Origin: Bacteroidales bacterium
Lineage (GTDB): Bacteria; Bacteroidota; Bacteroidia; Bacteroidales; F082
Direction of reading: 5' to 3'
Assembly (NCBI GenBank): GCA_016291135.1
Contig: JAEFAE010000013.1
Coordinates: forward strand, 1 to 60,817
Length of the DNA stretch: 60,817 nt
The notes beneath the pieces are model-generated. The model was not told the DNA's origin. It worked only from the letters and a program-made list of their open reading frames with translations, and ran no database searches. Positions 28,801 through 36,005 of the stretch are shown piece after piece (the stretch's first letter is position 1; each line of letters opens with the position of its first letter). Position numbers and translations under genes: made by a program.

Positions 28801-29167
28801 CGGTGAAATAAATCTCTTTCCCATCGGGCGAGAAAGCCAGGGGATACTCCGTAGCGGAGTTGGTAGTGACCCGTTTCACCGCACCTCCCTCCGAGGGGAT
28901 GGTATAGACATCGAAATTGCCGTTCCGGTCGGAGGCAAAGGCCAGGGTCTTGCCATCGGGCGACCAAATCGGTTCCGTCTCGTACGAAGGGCTGGTGGTC
29001 AGTTGGAGGGCCTTCCCTCCTTGGGCATCCACCACATAGAGGTCCCCTTTGTAACAAAAGGCGATTCGATCGCCTTGCGGGGCGATGGATTGGTGACGCA
29101 TCCACAGCGGCTGGGCGGAGAGGCTCAGGCTGGAAAGGAAAAGCAAGAGGAACAAACCGTTTTTCAT
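25880..29167 (-). CDS. Tricorn-like S41 family peptidase
   Basis: A 1095-aa exported protease with a signal peptide ending LSLSAQ. Residues about 20-560 and 615-760 form WD40/PD40-type beta propellers (repeated WSPDGKTLAFASDRNG, YSPDGKEIAFIENRN). A PDZ domain is at about 790-875 (GLKIAEVVQGGPF), and the S41 domain contains GVVIDTRFNGGG and Ser994 in GEANYSNAHGTPW, the expected nucleophile position of tricorn-type enzymes. Between the propellers lies a Lys/Asp/Glu-rich low-complexity insert (about 562-607). Such proteins degrade peptides, here probably in the periplasm. The start was chosen at the signal peptide after an AT-rich 139-bp gap. The transglutaminase-like gene follows. Confidence 0.88.
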   Translation of the reverse strand: MKNGLFLLLFLSSLSLSAQPLWMRHQSIAPQGDRIAFCYKGDLYVVDAQGGKALQLTTSPSYETEPIWSPDGKTLAFASDRNGNFDVYTIPSEGGAVKRVTTNSATEYPLAFSPDGKEIYFTAQVQKAAENVQFAAAWITELYKVGLEGGRPEQVVAVPVGSMSFDKDGKSFLYYDRKGSENVWRKHHVSSVARDVVYYNAKKKTHTLLTTNIGEDRDPRYLPGYQEVVFLSERNNGSFNVYKAPVGNLEQVEAVTHFKTHPVRFLTVSNDGLLCYGYQGEIYTQRVGQEPKKVDVRIVNDLPATQLEKKDFRGIGDFDLSQDGKLVAFCSRGEVFVTGADDYATTKQITHTTQPERSPSFSKDGRTLVYASERDGYWNLYQASINRKEDYNFVYATLIDEKPLFDNDGVERIAPSYSPDGKEIAFIENRNLLKVYNIASGQVRQITDGCQHYETSDYGFSYEWSPDGQWFVMTLVTHMRDPYADIAIVKADGSMEVHNITESAYIDGNPHWALDGNAVVYVSNRYGMRSQASWGSQNDAFIAFMNQDAYDKFRLNKEEYALLKEIEKGNKDGKKEAKEEKDSKDKKDAKDKKAADKEEAKESAPKHTEMDLEHLQDRVMRLTPMSSSLSGTVLSKEGDKLYFMSSFEKGYDLWELDVRERSMKILKKMGQGGAQLRLDKKGDNIFVLSGGNLQKVEAKGGKSTSIKYDATMQLDYAAEREYMFDHVFLQIDKRFFMKDHHGVDLELMKEAYRPFLPHINNNYDFSEMLSEILGELNVSHTGSGYRPGSKGDATAEFGVLLDLDYRGDGLKIAEVVQGGPFDKKASKVKAGCVIEKIDGVAIEKGMDYYPLLNNKAGKQVLVEVSKGGDRWTEVVKPISHGAMNELLYHRWVKHNEETVKRLSDGKLGYVHIRSMGDASYRDVYSQILGKYNLCDGVVIDTRFNGGGRLHEDIEALFSGEKYLEQVINDSVACVMPSRRYNKPSVMIIGEANYSNAHGTPWVYHYKKMGQLVGMPVPGTMSSVTWETLQDPSLYFGLPVVGYRTEQGNWLENTQLEPDVKVRNTPEKMAAGVDEQLEAAVRELQKEVKQFHYWGK

Positions 29168-29235
29168 AGTATAATCAATTTTAATATTATTATTTAATTA
29201 ATTTTTATTCGTTTTTTTTGCATCCTTACCCTGGT

Positions 29236-29277
29236 TGGGAGCATCCGCCTCCGGAATGGGAGCATCCGTCTCCGAGA
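29236..29277. repeat. Two tandem 21-bp units in the FAH-S41 gap
   Basis: TGGGAGCATCCG plus a CTCCG-rich tail occurs at 29236-29256 and again at 29257-29277 with a few mismatches. It lies just after the FAH-family stop codon. The rest of the 139-bp gap is AT-rich and holds no hairpin I trust. Confidence 0.5.
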
Positions 29278-29306
29278 TGGAACTCCCTTCGATACAGGGA
29301 TCCCTG

Positions 29307-29918
29307 CTAACGGACTTCAAAGACGGAGACCCGTTCCCCTTCGAGGAAGAGCTCCATCCGGTCGCCGACGTGTACCGGCCCGACACCCTGCGGCGTACCT
29401 GTAAAGACCAGGTCGCCCGCTTCCAAGGTGACATAGCGCGACACGTACGAAACCACCCGGTCGAAGGAAAAGATCAGGTCACGGCTGTTCCCCTGTTGGG
29501 CCCACTGGCCGTTCAACTGCATGCCAAAGGCAATCTGTCGCGGGTCTTTCAGTTGGTCGAAGTCTTTGAACACCCCCACCGGCGCCGATTGGTCGAACGA
29601 CTTGGCCCGTTCCCAGGGATGTCCTTTTTCGATGCAGCGCCGCTGCAAGTCGCGGGCGGTGAAGTCGATGCCGACGGTGATGGTGTCGTAATAGCGCGAG
29701 GCCTCCCCCTCGCCGATGGCGTGCCCCGTTTGACCGATGCGCAGCACCAACTCGGTCTCGTAATGGACCTCCTCCGAGAAATCGGGATAGTGGAACGGCT
29801 CGTCCGGGAGCACCAGCGCCGTGGCGGGTTTCATGAAAAACAAGGGCTCCTTGGGCAGTTCCCTGTCCAACTCGGCAATGTGTGCCAGGTAATTCCTTCC
29901 GATACAGATGATTTTCAT
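29307..29918 (-). CDS. Fumarylacetoacetate hydrolase (FAH) family protein
   Basis: The start is the ATG at 29918, because an unusually good Shine-Dalgarno (AAGGAGG, 29930-29924) precedes it and the family N-terminus MKIICIGRNYLAHIAEL begins there; upstream codons in frame are a shadow of the exonuclease gene. The 203-aa protein shows FAH-fold metal-binding acidic residues in HYETELVLRIG and the GIDFTARDLQ segment, and ends with LVFTGTPQGVGPVHVGD, typical of the small YcgM/FAHD1 group. These are acylpyruvases or decarboxylating/isomerising enzymes of dicarboxylic keto-acids in the cytoplasm; the exact substrate is not clear. It is 10 bp downstream of the exonuclease. Confidence 0.88.
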   Translation of the reverse strand: MKIICIGRNYLAHIAELDRELPKEPLFFMKPATALVLPDEPFHYPDFSEEVHYETELVLRIGQTGHAIGEGEASRYYDTITVGIDFTARDLQRRCIEKGHPWERAKSFDQSAPVGVFKDFDQLKDPRQIAFGMQLNGQWAQQGNSRDLIFSFDRVVSYVSRYVTLEAGDLVFTGTPQGVGPVHVGDRMELFLEGERVSVFEVR

Positions 29919-29928
29919 GGTTACCTCC

Positions 29929-30747
29929 TTAGATGGTTGCCTTTTTGCCGCCCATCTGCAGCTTGATCTTGGTAATGACCTTCTTGGTGTACAGCGGGAA
30001 ATCACTGTTCATCATCCAGGAATAATAGGAAGGCTCCATGCGGAACACGTCCTCGACCCGTTTTCCCTTGTGTTTTCCGAATTGAAAGACCTCCTTGCCC
30101 TCGGCATCGTAGATGATTTGTCCGGAAAGGTCGGCGTTTTGGTGGTGCGAGGAGAACTGCGAGAGCGCTTTCATGTCGTTGACTGGCCCCTGTGATTTCA
30201 CACCTTTTGAGTCTTCATAATCTACACCTTCGTAACGGTCTAGCATGGCCTTAAGCACTTCGTAAGTAGCCTTTGTGTCAGCACCGGCACCATGGGCTCC
30301 CTCCAACTCGGCATGACAGAAGAAGCGGTAGGCCCCCTTCAGGGTACGGGGTTCCATCTTCATGAAAATGTTCATCACGTCGATGAAGTCACGTCCCTCG
30401 AGGCTGAAGTCGCAGTCCACCCGGAGGAACTCCTCCATCAACAGGGGGAGGTCGAACTTAAGGATGTTATAGCCAGCCAGATCCGCATTGCCGATGAACT
30501 CGGCGATCTCCTTGGCCTTCTCCTTGAACGTGGGTTGGTTGGCCACCATCAGGTCGGTGTATCCGTGCACGGAAGCCGCTTCGTCGGGGATGTGCATCTC
30601 GGGGTTGAGCAGCCAGGTTTTCTGCTCCTCCGCTCCATTGCAATTCACTTTTAAAATGCTGATTTCCACGATACGGTCGTGGGCCGGATTGAGGCCGGTC
30701 GTCTCTAGGTCGAAAAAGGCGACAGGACGTTTCAGGTTCAGTTGCAT
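29929..30747 (-). CDS. DEDDh 3'-5' exonuclease (DnaQ/ExoX-like)
   Basis: A 272-aa nuclease. The DEDDh residues are visible: Asp13 and Glu15 in FFDLETTGLNP, Asp in YNILKFDLPLL, then His and Asp in HGAGADTKAT. The C-terminal ~70 residues (FQFGKHKGKRVEDVF ... YYSWMMNSDFPLYTK) resemble the small domain found at the end of exodeoxyribonuclease X-type proteins. It should degrade single-stranded or mismatched DNA ends in repair or proofreading. It is first in a two-gene unit with the FAH protein and has a -7 box 20 bp upstream, divergent from the DUF3276 gene. Confidence 0.9.
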   Translation of the reverse strand: MQLNLKRPVAFFDLETTGLNPAHDRIVEISILKVNCNGAEEQKTWLLNPEMHIPDEAASVHGYTDLMVANQPTFKEKAKEIAEFIGNADLAGYNILKFDLPLLMEEFLRVDCDFSLEGRDFIDVMNIFMKMEPRTLKGAYRFFCHAELEGAHGAGADTKATYEVLKAMLDRYEGVDYEDSKGVKSQGPVNDMKALSQFSSHHQNADLSGQIIYDAEGKEVFQFGKHKGKRVEDVFRMEPSYYSWMMNSDFPLYTKKVITKIKLQMGGKKATI

Positions 30748-30767
30748 AATCGGATTGTTAACTGATG

Positions 30768-30775
30768 CAAAGGTA
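30768..30775 (-). promoter_or_regulatory. -7 box (TACCTTTG) for the exonuclease gene
   Basis: Exact TAnnTTTG match on the minus strand, 20 nt before the exonuclease ATG. Confidence 0.6.
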
Positions 30776-30837
30776 GGAAGGATTCATGGAAAAACCATCT
30801 TTTTTCCCCATTTTTATCGCCCTATCAAAAATAGTTT

Positions 30838-30845
30838 TACTTTTG
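30838..30845 (+). promoter_or_regulatory. -7 box (TACTTTTG) for the DUF3276 gene
   Basis: Exact TAnnTTTG match 25 nt before the start codon, divergent from the exonuclease promoter. Confidence 0.6.
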
Positions 30846-30870
30846 TGCGACTTTTCAAACACTAAAAGCT

Positions 30871-31221
30871 ATGATGGAAGAAAATGAAATGATGAATGAG
30901 AAGGAGGATCTCTTCTCGAAGGCTGTGAGAGCAGGAAAAAGAACGTATTTTTTCGACGTAAAGACCACCAAGGGCGATGAGAAATACCTCACCATCACGG
31001 AGAGCAAGCGCCGTTTCGACAATGACCAGAACCGCTTCTTCTACGAGAAACACAAGATCTTCCTTTACAAGGAGGACTTCGAGAAAGTGTCCAAGGCCTT
31101 GAACGACGCCATCAACTTCATTGAGACGGGAACCTATCCCGAGGACTACAACGAAGAACCCGTCACCAGCACGGAGGACAACCTGGAAAAATGGTTCGAC
31201 GACCTGGAGAAAAACAACTGA
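30871..31221 (+). CDS. PUR-alpha-like DNA/RNA-binding protein (DUF3276)
   Basis: A 116-aa basic/acidic protein characteristic of Bacteroidota. It has the PUR-type repeat core AGKRTYFFDVKTTKGDEKYL followed by TITESKRRF and a second strand set (RFFYEKHKIFLYKEDF), then an acidic tail (EDNLEKWFDDLEKNN). PUR-family proteins bind single-stranded nucleic acid; a regulatory role in Bacteroidota is plausible but not shown here. Start codons at 30871 and 30874 are equivalent choices. It has its own promoter and a strong terminator, so it is monocistronic. Confidence 0.85.
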   Translation: MMEENEMMNEKEDLFSKAVRAGKRTYFFDVKTTKGDEKYLTITESKRRFDNDQNRFFYEKHKIFLYKEDFEKVSKALNDAINFIETGTYPEDYNEEPVTSTEDNLEKWFDDLEKNN

Positions 31222-31243
31222 TTGGATCTTCGGAAAACCACGA

Positions 31244-31275
31244 GGCCGCATCGCGTGCGATGCGGCCTTTTTTTT
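31244..31275 (+). terminator. Rho-independent terminator after DUF3276 gene
   Basis: GGCCGCATCGC pairs perfectly with GCGATGCGGCC around a GT centre and is followed by eight T. Confidence 0.93.
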
Positions 31276-31339
31276 CAACAAATAAAACGGTTGTTGATAA
31301 CTTTCATCCAACAAGCACAACAAAAAGAGGCAAAAAACG

Positions 31340-31347
31340 TACTTTTG
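31340..31347 (+). promoter_or_regulatory. -7 box (TACTTTTG) for the parAB operon
   Basis: Exact TAnnTTTG match 37 nt before parA. It is likely to serve parA, parB, the DUF5683 gene and dapB, which are tightly packed. Confidence 0.6.
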
Positions 31348-31384
31348 CTATCCGTTTATCGAACCCCCTAAATCACGTTTTTTA

Positions 31385-32152
31385 ATGGGAAAAATCATCG
31401 CCATCGCAAATCAAAAGGGAGGCGTGGGCAAGACCACTACCGCCATCAACCTGGCCGCCAGCCTCGCCGTCCTCGACCATAAGACCCTCCTCATCGACGC
31501 CGACCCCCAAGCCAACGCCACTTCCGGTGTGGGCTTCGATCCCAAGAAGATCGACACCAGCGTCTATGAATGCATCATCGAAGGGACCGACCCCCACAAC
31601 GTCATCGTGGAGACGGAGACCCCCAACCTCTACCTCTTGCCCGCCCACATCGACCTGGTGGGCGCGGAGATCGAGATGATCAACCTTCCGGAACGGGAAA
31701 AGATGATGCGCAACACCCTCGCTTCGGTCAAAGACGAATATGAGTTCATCATCATCGACTGTTCACCTTCGCTCGGGTTGGTGACCGTCAACGCGCTGAC
31801 CGCCTCCGACTCCGTCATCATCCCCGTCCAGTGTGAGTATTTCGCCCTGGAAGGTCTGGGCAAGCTGCTGAACACCATCAAGATCGTGCAGACCCGACTG
31901 AACCCCGACCTCGACATCGAGGGCATCCTGCTGACCATGTTCGACACCCGCCTGCGTCTTTCCAAACAGGTGGTGGAAGAGGTAAAGATGCACTTCCAGG
32001 ACATGGTGTTCGACACCATCATCAACCGCAACACCCGTCTTGGCGAAGCCCCCAGCTTCGGCAAGACCATCATCATGCACGATGCCGGCAGCGTGGGTGC
32101 CATCAACTACCTCAACCTTGCCAGGGAAATCCTGGAGAAAAACCAAGCCTAA
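31385..32152 (+). CDS. parA: Chromosome-partitioning ATPase ParA (Soj)
   Basis: A 255-aa deviant Walker ATPase: the P-loop QKGGVGKTTTAINLAA starts at residue 9, Walker A' is LLIDADPQANATSG, and Walker B is FIIIDCSPSLG. There is no N-terminal HTH, which fits a chromosomal (type Ia-short, Soj-like) member. ATP-bound ParA dimers coat the nucleoid and pull ParB-parS complexes. parB follows 20 bp downstream. No parS-like palindrome was noticed in this locus. Confidence 0.96.
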   Translation: MGKIIAIANQKGGVGKTTTAINLAASLAVLDHKTLLIDADPQANATSGVGFDPKKIDTSVYECIIEGTDPHNVIVETETPNLYLLPAHIDLVGAEIEMINLPEREKMMRNTLASVKDEYEFIIIDCSPSLGLVTVNALTASDSVIIPVQCEYFALEGLGKLLNTIKIVQTRLNPDLDIEGILLTMFDTRLRLSKQVVEEVKMHFQDMVFDTIINRNTRLGEAPSFGKTIIMHDAGSVGAINYLNLAREILEKNQA

Positions 32153-32172
32153 CCACTTAGCAACGAACTTTC

Positions 32173-33075
32173 ATGTCAGATAACAATAAGAAAAACAGAG
32201 GATTGGGCCGCGGATTGGACGCCATCCTCCAGAGTCCCGAAACCGACATCACCAGCCGCGACATCAGCGGTGACTACGTCGCCGGCGCCGTGGCCGAGAT
32301 CGACATCAACCTCATCGAGACCAACCCCTTCCAACCCCGAACGGAATTCGACCCGACGGCGCTCGAGGAGCTCGCCCAGTCCATCAAGGAACAGGGGGTC
32401 ATCCAGCCCGTCACCGTTCGCAAGCTCGGCTACAACCGCTACCAGCTCATCTCAGGAGAACGCCGGTTGCGCGCCTCCAAGCTGGCCGGACTCTCGAAGA
32501 TCCCGGTCTTCATCCGCATCGCCAACGACGAGCAGATGCTGGAGCTTGCCCTCATCGAGAACATCCATCGCGAGAACCTCAACGCCATCGAGGTGGCCAT
32601 CTCCTACCAACGCCTCATCGACGAGTGCAACCTTACCCAGGAACAGCTCAGCGAGAAGGTGGGCAAGAGCCGCTCCGCCATCGCCAACTTCCTCCGCCTG
32701 CTGAAGTTGCCGGCCGAAATCCAGATCGCCCTCCGCGACGGGCACATCTCCATGGCCCACGCCCGCGCCTTGATCAACATCGACGACAAGGAGACCCAGC
32801 TCAAGCTCCTCCAGCAGATCATCGAAGACGAGCTCAGCGTCCGTCAGACCGAAGATCTTGCCGGCAAGGCCAAGAGTCCGGAAAACACCCGGGAGCCGCA
32901 CAAGCAGACCAACTACCTGCCCGACCACTTCAAGGCCCAGATCAAGACCCTTTCGCAGGCCCTGAACACCAAGGTCAAGGTGAAACGCAACGTCAAAGGA
33001 CAGGGCAGCGTGGTGATCGACTTCAAGAACCAGGAGGAATTCGACCGCATCATCGCCCTCTTCAACAAACAATAA
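32173..33075 (+). CDS. parB: Chromosome-partitioning protein ParB (Spo0J)
   Basis: A 300-aa parS-binding CTPase. The N-terminal ParA-stimulating tip is GLGRGLDAIL; the CTPase box includes NPFQPR, EQGVIQPVTVR and SGERRLRASKLAG with the arginine patch, then ENIHRENLNAIE. The central HTH (LTQEQLSEKVGKSRSAIANF) reads parS, and the C-terminal ~50 residues form the dimer domain. It loads on parS and slides as a clamp. It is co-transcribed with parA, and the next start codon follows its stop directly. Confidence 0.96.
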   Translation: MSDNNKKNRGLGRGLDAILQSPETDITSRDISGDYVAGAVAEIDINLIETNPFQPRTEFDPTALEELAQSIKEQGVIQPVTVRKLGYNRYQLISGERRLRASKLAGLSKIPVFIRIANDEQMLELALIENIHRENLNAIEVAISYQRLIDECNLTQEQLSEKVGKSRSAIANFLRLLKLPAEIQIALRDGHISMAHARALINIDDKETQLKLLQQIIEDELSVRQTEDLAGKAKSPENTREPHKQTNYLPDHFKAQIKTLSQALNTKVKVKRNVKGQGSVVIDFKNQEEFDRIIALFNKQ

Positions 33076-33651
33076 ATGACACGCCACCGCCCACAACGGT
33101 TCCTCCTCTGCACGGCATTGGTCCTGTTGCTCGCTGCACAGGGGCAGGCCCAAGAGGTGAAGAAAGAACATAGCGCCAAGAAAGCCGCCATCCTGTCGGC
33201 CTGTCTTCCGGGACTGGGCCAGGTGTACAACGGGAAATGGTGGAAGGTGCCCATCGTCTATGCCGGGCTGGGCGGCCTGGGCTATATGGCCTGGGACAAC
33301 TACACCGACTACAAGACCTTCCTCACCGCCTACAAGATCAAGACCGGCGACCTCGAAGAGGGCGTCGTCCCCAGCGAAGCCGCCTTGCAACTCTCGGAGT
33401 ATTACCAAGCGGGACAGCTCCAGAGCTACAAGGACTCGTACCGGCGCAACTTCGAGCTGTTCTGCATCCTCACCGCCGCCTGGTATGGACTCAACATCAT
33501 CGACGCCACCGTGGACGGCCACCTTTATACCTACGACATCAGCGACGACCTGAGCCTCACCGTGGATCCCGTCTTCACCTCCCCGGAGTCGCCTTGTCTC
33601 GCCTTCTCAGGAAAACCACAAACCGGAGTCTTACTCACATTGCATTTCTAA
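33076..33651 (+). CDS. DUF5683 family exported protein
   Basis: A 191-aa protein with an N-terminal signal sequence (LVLLLAAQGQAQ). The core is typical of the DUF5683 family: KKAAILSACLPGLGQVYNGK, then WWKVPIVYAGLGGLGYMAWDN (membrane segment) and a second hydrophobic segment near FCILTAAWYGLNIIDATVDGHL. This family is repeatedly found downstream of parB in Bacteroidota. Its start codon abuts the parB stop and dapB follows with 2 bp between. The function is unknown; an envelope location is likely. Confidence 0.82.
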   Translation: MTRHRPQRFLLCTALVLLLAAQGQAQEVKKEHSAKKAAILSACLPGLGQVYNGKWWKVPIVYAGLGGLGYMAWDNYTDYKTFLTAYKIKTGDLEEGVVPSEAALQLSEYYQAGQLQSYKDSYRRNFELFCILTAAWYGLNIIDATVDGHLYTYDISDDLSLTVDPVFTSPESPCLAFSGKPQTGVLLTLHF

Positions 33652-33653
33652 CC

Positions 33654-34361
33654 ATGAAAATCGCCCTCCTAGGATATGGAAAAATGGGGCACGAGGTGGA
33701 AAAAGCCGCCCTTGCCCAAGGCCACGAGATCGTCGTGACCATCGACAACGAACAAGAATGGAACGAACGCATCGACCTGCTGAAAAAGGCCGATGTGGCC
33801 ATCGAGTTCAGCCAACCCGACATGGCCTTCGCCAACATCAACCGCTGTTTCGACCTCCATCTGCCCATCGTGGTCGGCACCACGGCCTGGTACGACCGCC
33901 TCGACGAAGTCAAGCGACGTTGCCTGGACGAAGGCCAAAGCCTGTTCTACGCGCCCAACTTCAGCATCGGGATGAACCTGGTCTTCCGCATGAACCAGCA
34001 ACTGGCCAAATTCGCCGAACAATACGGGTATGCGATGAAAGTGGCCGAGACCCACCACATCCACAAACTCGACAAGCCCAGTGGCACCGCCGCCAAGCTC
34101 GCCAACGACATCCTGGCCGAAAGCAGCCGCTACCGGCAATGGAGCATCGAAGGAGACTGCCCGGCCGACACCCTTCCCATCGAAGTCACCCGCGAAGGCG
34201 AAGTCTTCGGCATCCACAGCATCACCGCCTCGTCGCCTGCCGACCGCATCACCCTGACCCATGAGGCTTTCAGCCGTGTAGGCCTCGCCCAAGGCGCCCT
34301 GGCCGCCGCCCGGTTCCTCCTCGGCAAGAAAGGCTGCTTCACCATGGACGATTTGTTTTGA
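33654..34361 (+). CDS. dapB: 4-hydroxy-tetrahydrodipicolinate reductase
   Basis: A 235-aa enzyme of lysine and diaminopimelate synthesis that reduces 4-hydroxytetrahydrodipicolinate with NAD(P)H. The start at 33654 opens the Rossmann loop MKIALLGYGKMGHEV; a longer reading upstream is a shadow frame of the DUF5683 gene. The catalytic signature THHIHKLDKPSGTA carries the His pair and Lys that bind substrate. At this length it matches the compact Bacteroidota DapB. It lies in the parAB-DUF5683-dapB-lepB run, so it feeds peptidoglycan precursor supply beside division and export genes. Confidence 0.95.
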   Translation: MKIALLGYGKMGHEVEKAALAQGHEIVVTIDNEQEWNERIDLLKKADVAIEFSQPDMAFANINRCFDLHLPIVVGTTAWYDRLDEVKRRCLDEGQSLFYAPNFSIGMNLVFRMNQQLAKFAEQYGYAMKVAETHHIHKLDKPSGTAAKLANDILAESSRYRQWSIEGDCPADTLPIEVTREGEVFGIHSITASSPADRITLTHEAFSRVGLAQGALAAARFLLGKKGCFTMDDLF

Positions 34362-34416
34362 CCCCATATACTAACCCGAACGATTCCACGTTACCTACTG
34401 AAACGCAAGTACCGAT

Positions 34417-35931
34417 ATGTCATTGATTCTCTTTATCCTGATTGTTCCCGCCCTGTTCACCATCCCCTTCGCCTTCTGCTGGAAGCAGTTCGAGGCTGCC
34501 GGACAAAAGGGCTATTACAGCATCATCCCCTACTTCAACATCTACGTGATGCTGAAAATCATCAAGAAACACAAGAAATTCTGGTGGTGGTTCTTCATCA
34601 TCTTCCCGTATATCAACGTTTTCATGCTCTTTTTGATGCTGATCGAGCTGGGCAAGTGCTTCGGCCGGTTCAAGGTCTGGGAGGAGTTCATGGCCGCCAT
34701 CCTGCCGTTCATCTTCTTCCCCTTCATCGTCAAGGACGCCAAGTACCAGGATCCCGAAAAGACCACCCGTCCCAAGAAATCGAAAGGCCGCGAATGGTTC
34801 GACGCCATCGTTTTTGCCGTGGTGGCCGCCATGATCATCCGCACCTACGTGTTCGAGGCCTTCACCATCCCGACCTCCAGCATGGAAAAATCACTCTGTG
34901 TAGGCGACTATCTGATTGTCAGTAAGATACACTACGGACCCAAGCGTCCGAACACCCCCTTGAGCTTCCCCTTCGTGCACAACACCCTTCCATTCAGCAC
35001 CACCAGGAAATCGTACCTGGAATGGATCAAGCTGCCCTACCACCGCTATCCCGGCCTCTCCACGATGCACCGCAACGACCCCATCGTGTTCAACTACCCC
35101 TCGGGCGACACCGTGTGCGACAAATTCCAAAGCAGCGTCAACTACTACGACCTGATCCGCGAATACGGCCGTGAACAGGTCTGGAACGACCACCGCAACT
35201 TCGGAAACGTCATCGCCCACCCCGTCGACAAACGCGAGAACTACGTGAAGCGCCTCATCGGCATGCCCGGCGACAAGCTGCAGATCATCGACGGCATCGT
35301 CCACATCGACGGACAACCCGGATTCCAGCCCGAGCACATGCAGTTCCGTTACAACGTCACCACCACGGGCAACGGCATCAACCAACGGGTGCTCGACAAA
35401 TACGAGATCAGTGAGGCTTACAAGGGAGCCAACCCCAACGAGGCCATCCTCTTCATCAGCGAAAAGGTGGCAGCGGAATTGCGCCAGCTCTCCTTCATCA
35501 CCTCGGTGGAACGCGACATCACCCCCGCCGGTGCCGACCTGCGTCCCGAGCTCTTCCCCCACCGTCCCGACCTCTATCCCTGGAACGTGGACAACTACGG
35601 TCCCATCGAGATCCCCAAGAAAGGCCAAACTGTGCAGCTCACCCTCGAGAACCTGCCGCTTTATGAGCGCATCATCCACGCCTACGAGCACCACGACCTT
35701 CAAGTCAAGGGCGACCAGATCCTCATCGACGGACAACCGGCCGACCGCTACACCTTTGCCATGGACTACTACTGGATGATGGGCGACAACCGTCACAACT
35801 CCGCCGACTCCCGCTACTGGGGCTTCGTCCCGGAAGACCACATCGTCGGTAAGGCCGTGTTTATCTGGTTGTCACGCGACAAGGTCAACGGAGGCATCCG
35901 CTGGAACCGCATGTTCCGGATTCCGAAATAA
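34417..35931 (+). CDS. lepB: Signal peptidase I
   Basis: A 504-aa membrane protease. The first ~110 residues hold three hydrophobic segments (a DUF5684-like helical region), and another transmembrane helix at about 128-148 precedes the catalytic domain. The nucleophile Ser is in TIPTSSMEKSL at about residue 155; the general base Lys is in NYVKRLIGMPGD at about 277; the closing motif GDNRHNSADSRYWGFVP is present. Long inserts between these boxes are usual in Bacteroidota LepB. It removes signal peptides from Sec cargo, including the many exported proteins of this window. It lies 55 bp after dapB. Confidence 0.94.
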   Translation: MSLILFILIVPALFTIPFAFCWKQFEAAGQKGYYSIIPYFNIYVMLKIIKKHKKFWWWFFIIFPYINVFMLFLMLIELGKCFGRFKVWEEFMAAILPFIFFPFIVKDAKYQDPEKTTRPKKSKGREWFDAIVFAVVAAMIIRTYVFEAFTIPTSSMEKSLCVGDYLIVSKIHYGPKRPNTPLSFPFVHNTLPFSTTRKSYLEWIKLPYHRYPGLSTMHRNDPIVFNYPSGDTVCDKFQSSVNYYDLIREYGREQVWNDHRNFGNVIAHPVDKRENYVKRLIGMPGDKLQIIDGIVHIDGQPGFQPEHMQFRYNVTTTGNGINQRVLDKYEISEAYKGANPNEAILFISEKVAAELRQLSFITSVERDITPAGADLRPELFPHRPDLYPWNVDNYGPIEIPKKGQTVQLTLENLPLYERIIHAYEHHDLQVKGDQILIDGQPADRYTFAMDYYWMMGDNRHNSADSRYWGFVPEDHIVGKAVFIWLSRDKVNGGIRWNRMFRIPK

Positions 35932-35970
35932 TTCCGGTCACGCCCCCTTCCTGCTGTCAACTTTTTTACT

Positions 35971-35978
35971 TATTTTTG
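35971..35978 (+). promoter_or_regulatory. -7 box (TATTTTTG) for ftsK
   Basis: Exact TAnnTTTG match, 27 nt before the ftsK start. Confidence 0.6.
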
Positions 35979-36005
35979 CAGATTCCATAGTAGACGAAAA
36001 AAGCA

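Noticed and set aside
29198..29434. A 78-codon minus-strand frame with a DAP-repeat tail
   Set aside because: It overlaps the FAH gene in another frame, and the DAP repeats come from the 21-bp tandem repeat.
31244..34400. Possible parS site near parAB
   Set aside because: I looked for a TGTTNCACGTGAAACA-like palindrome and saw none; TTCCACGT near 34384 is not palindromic.
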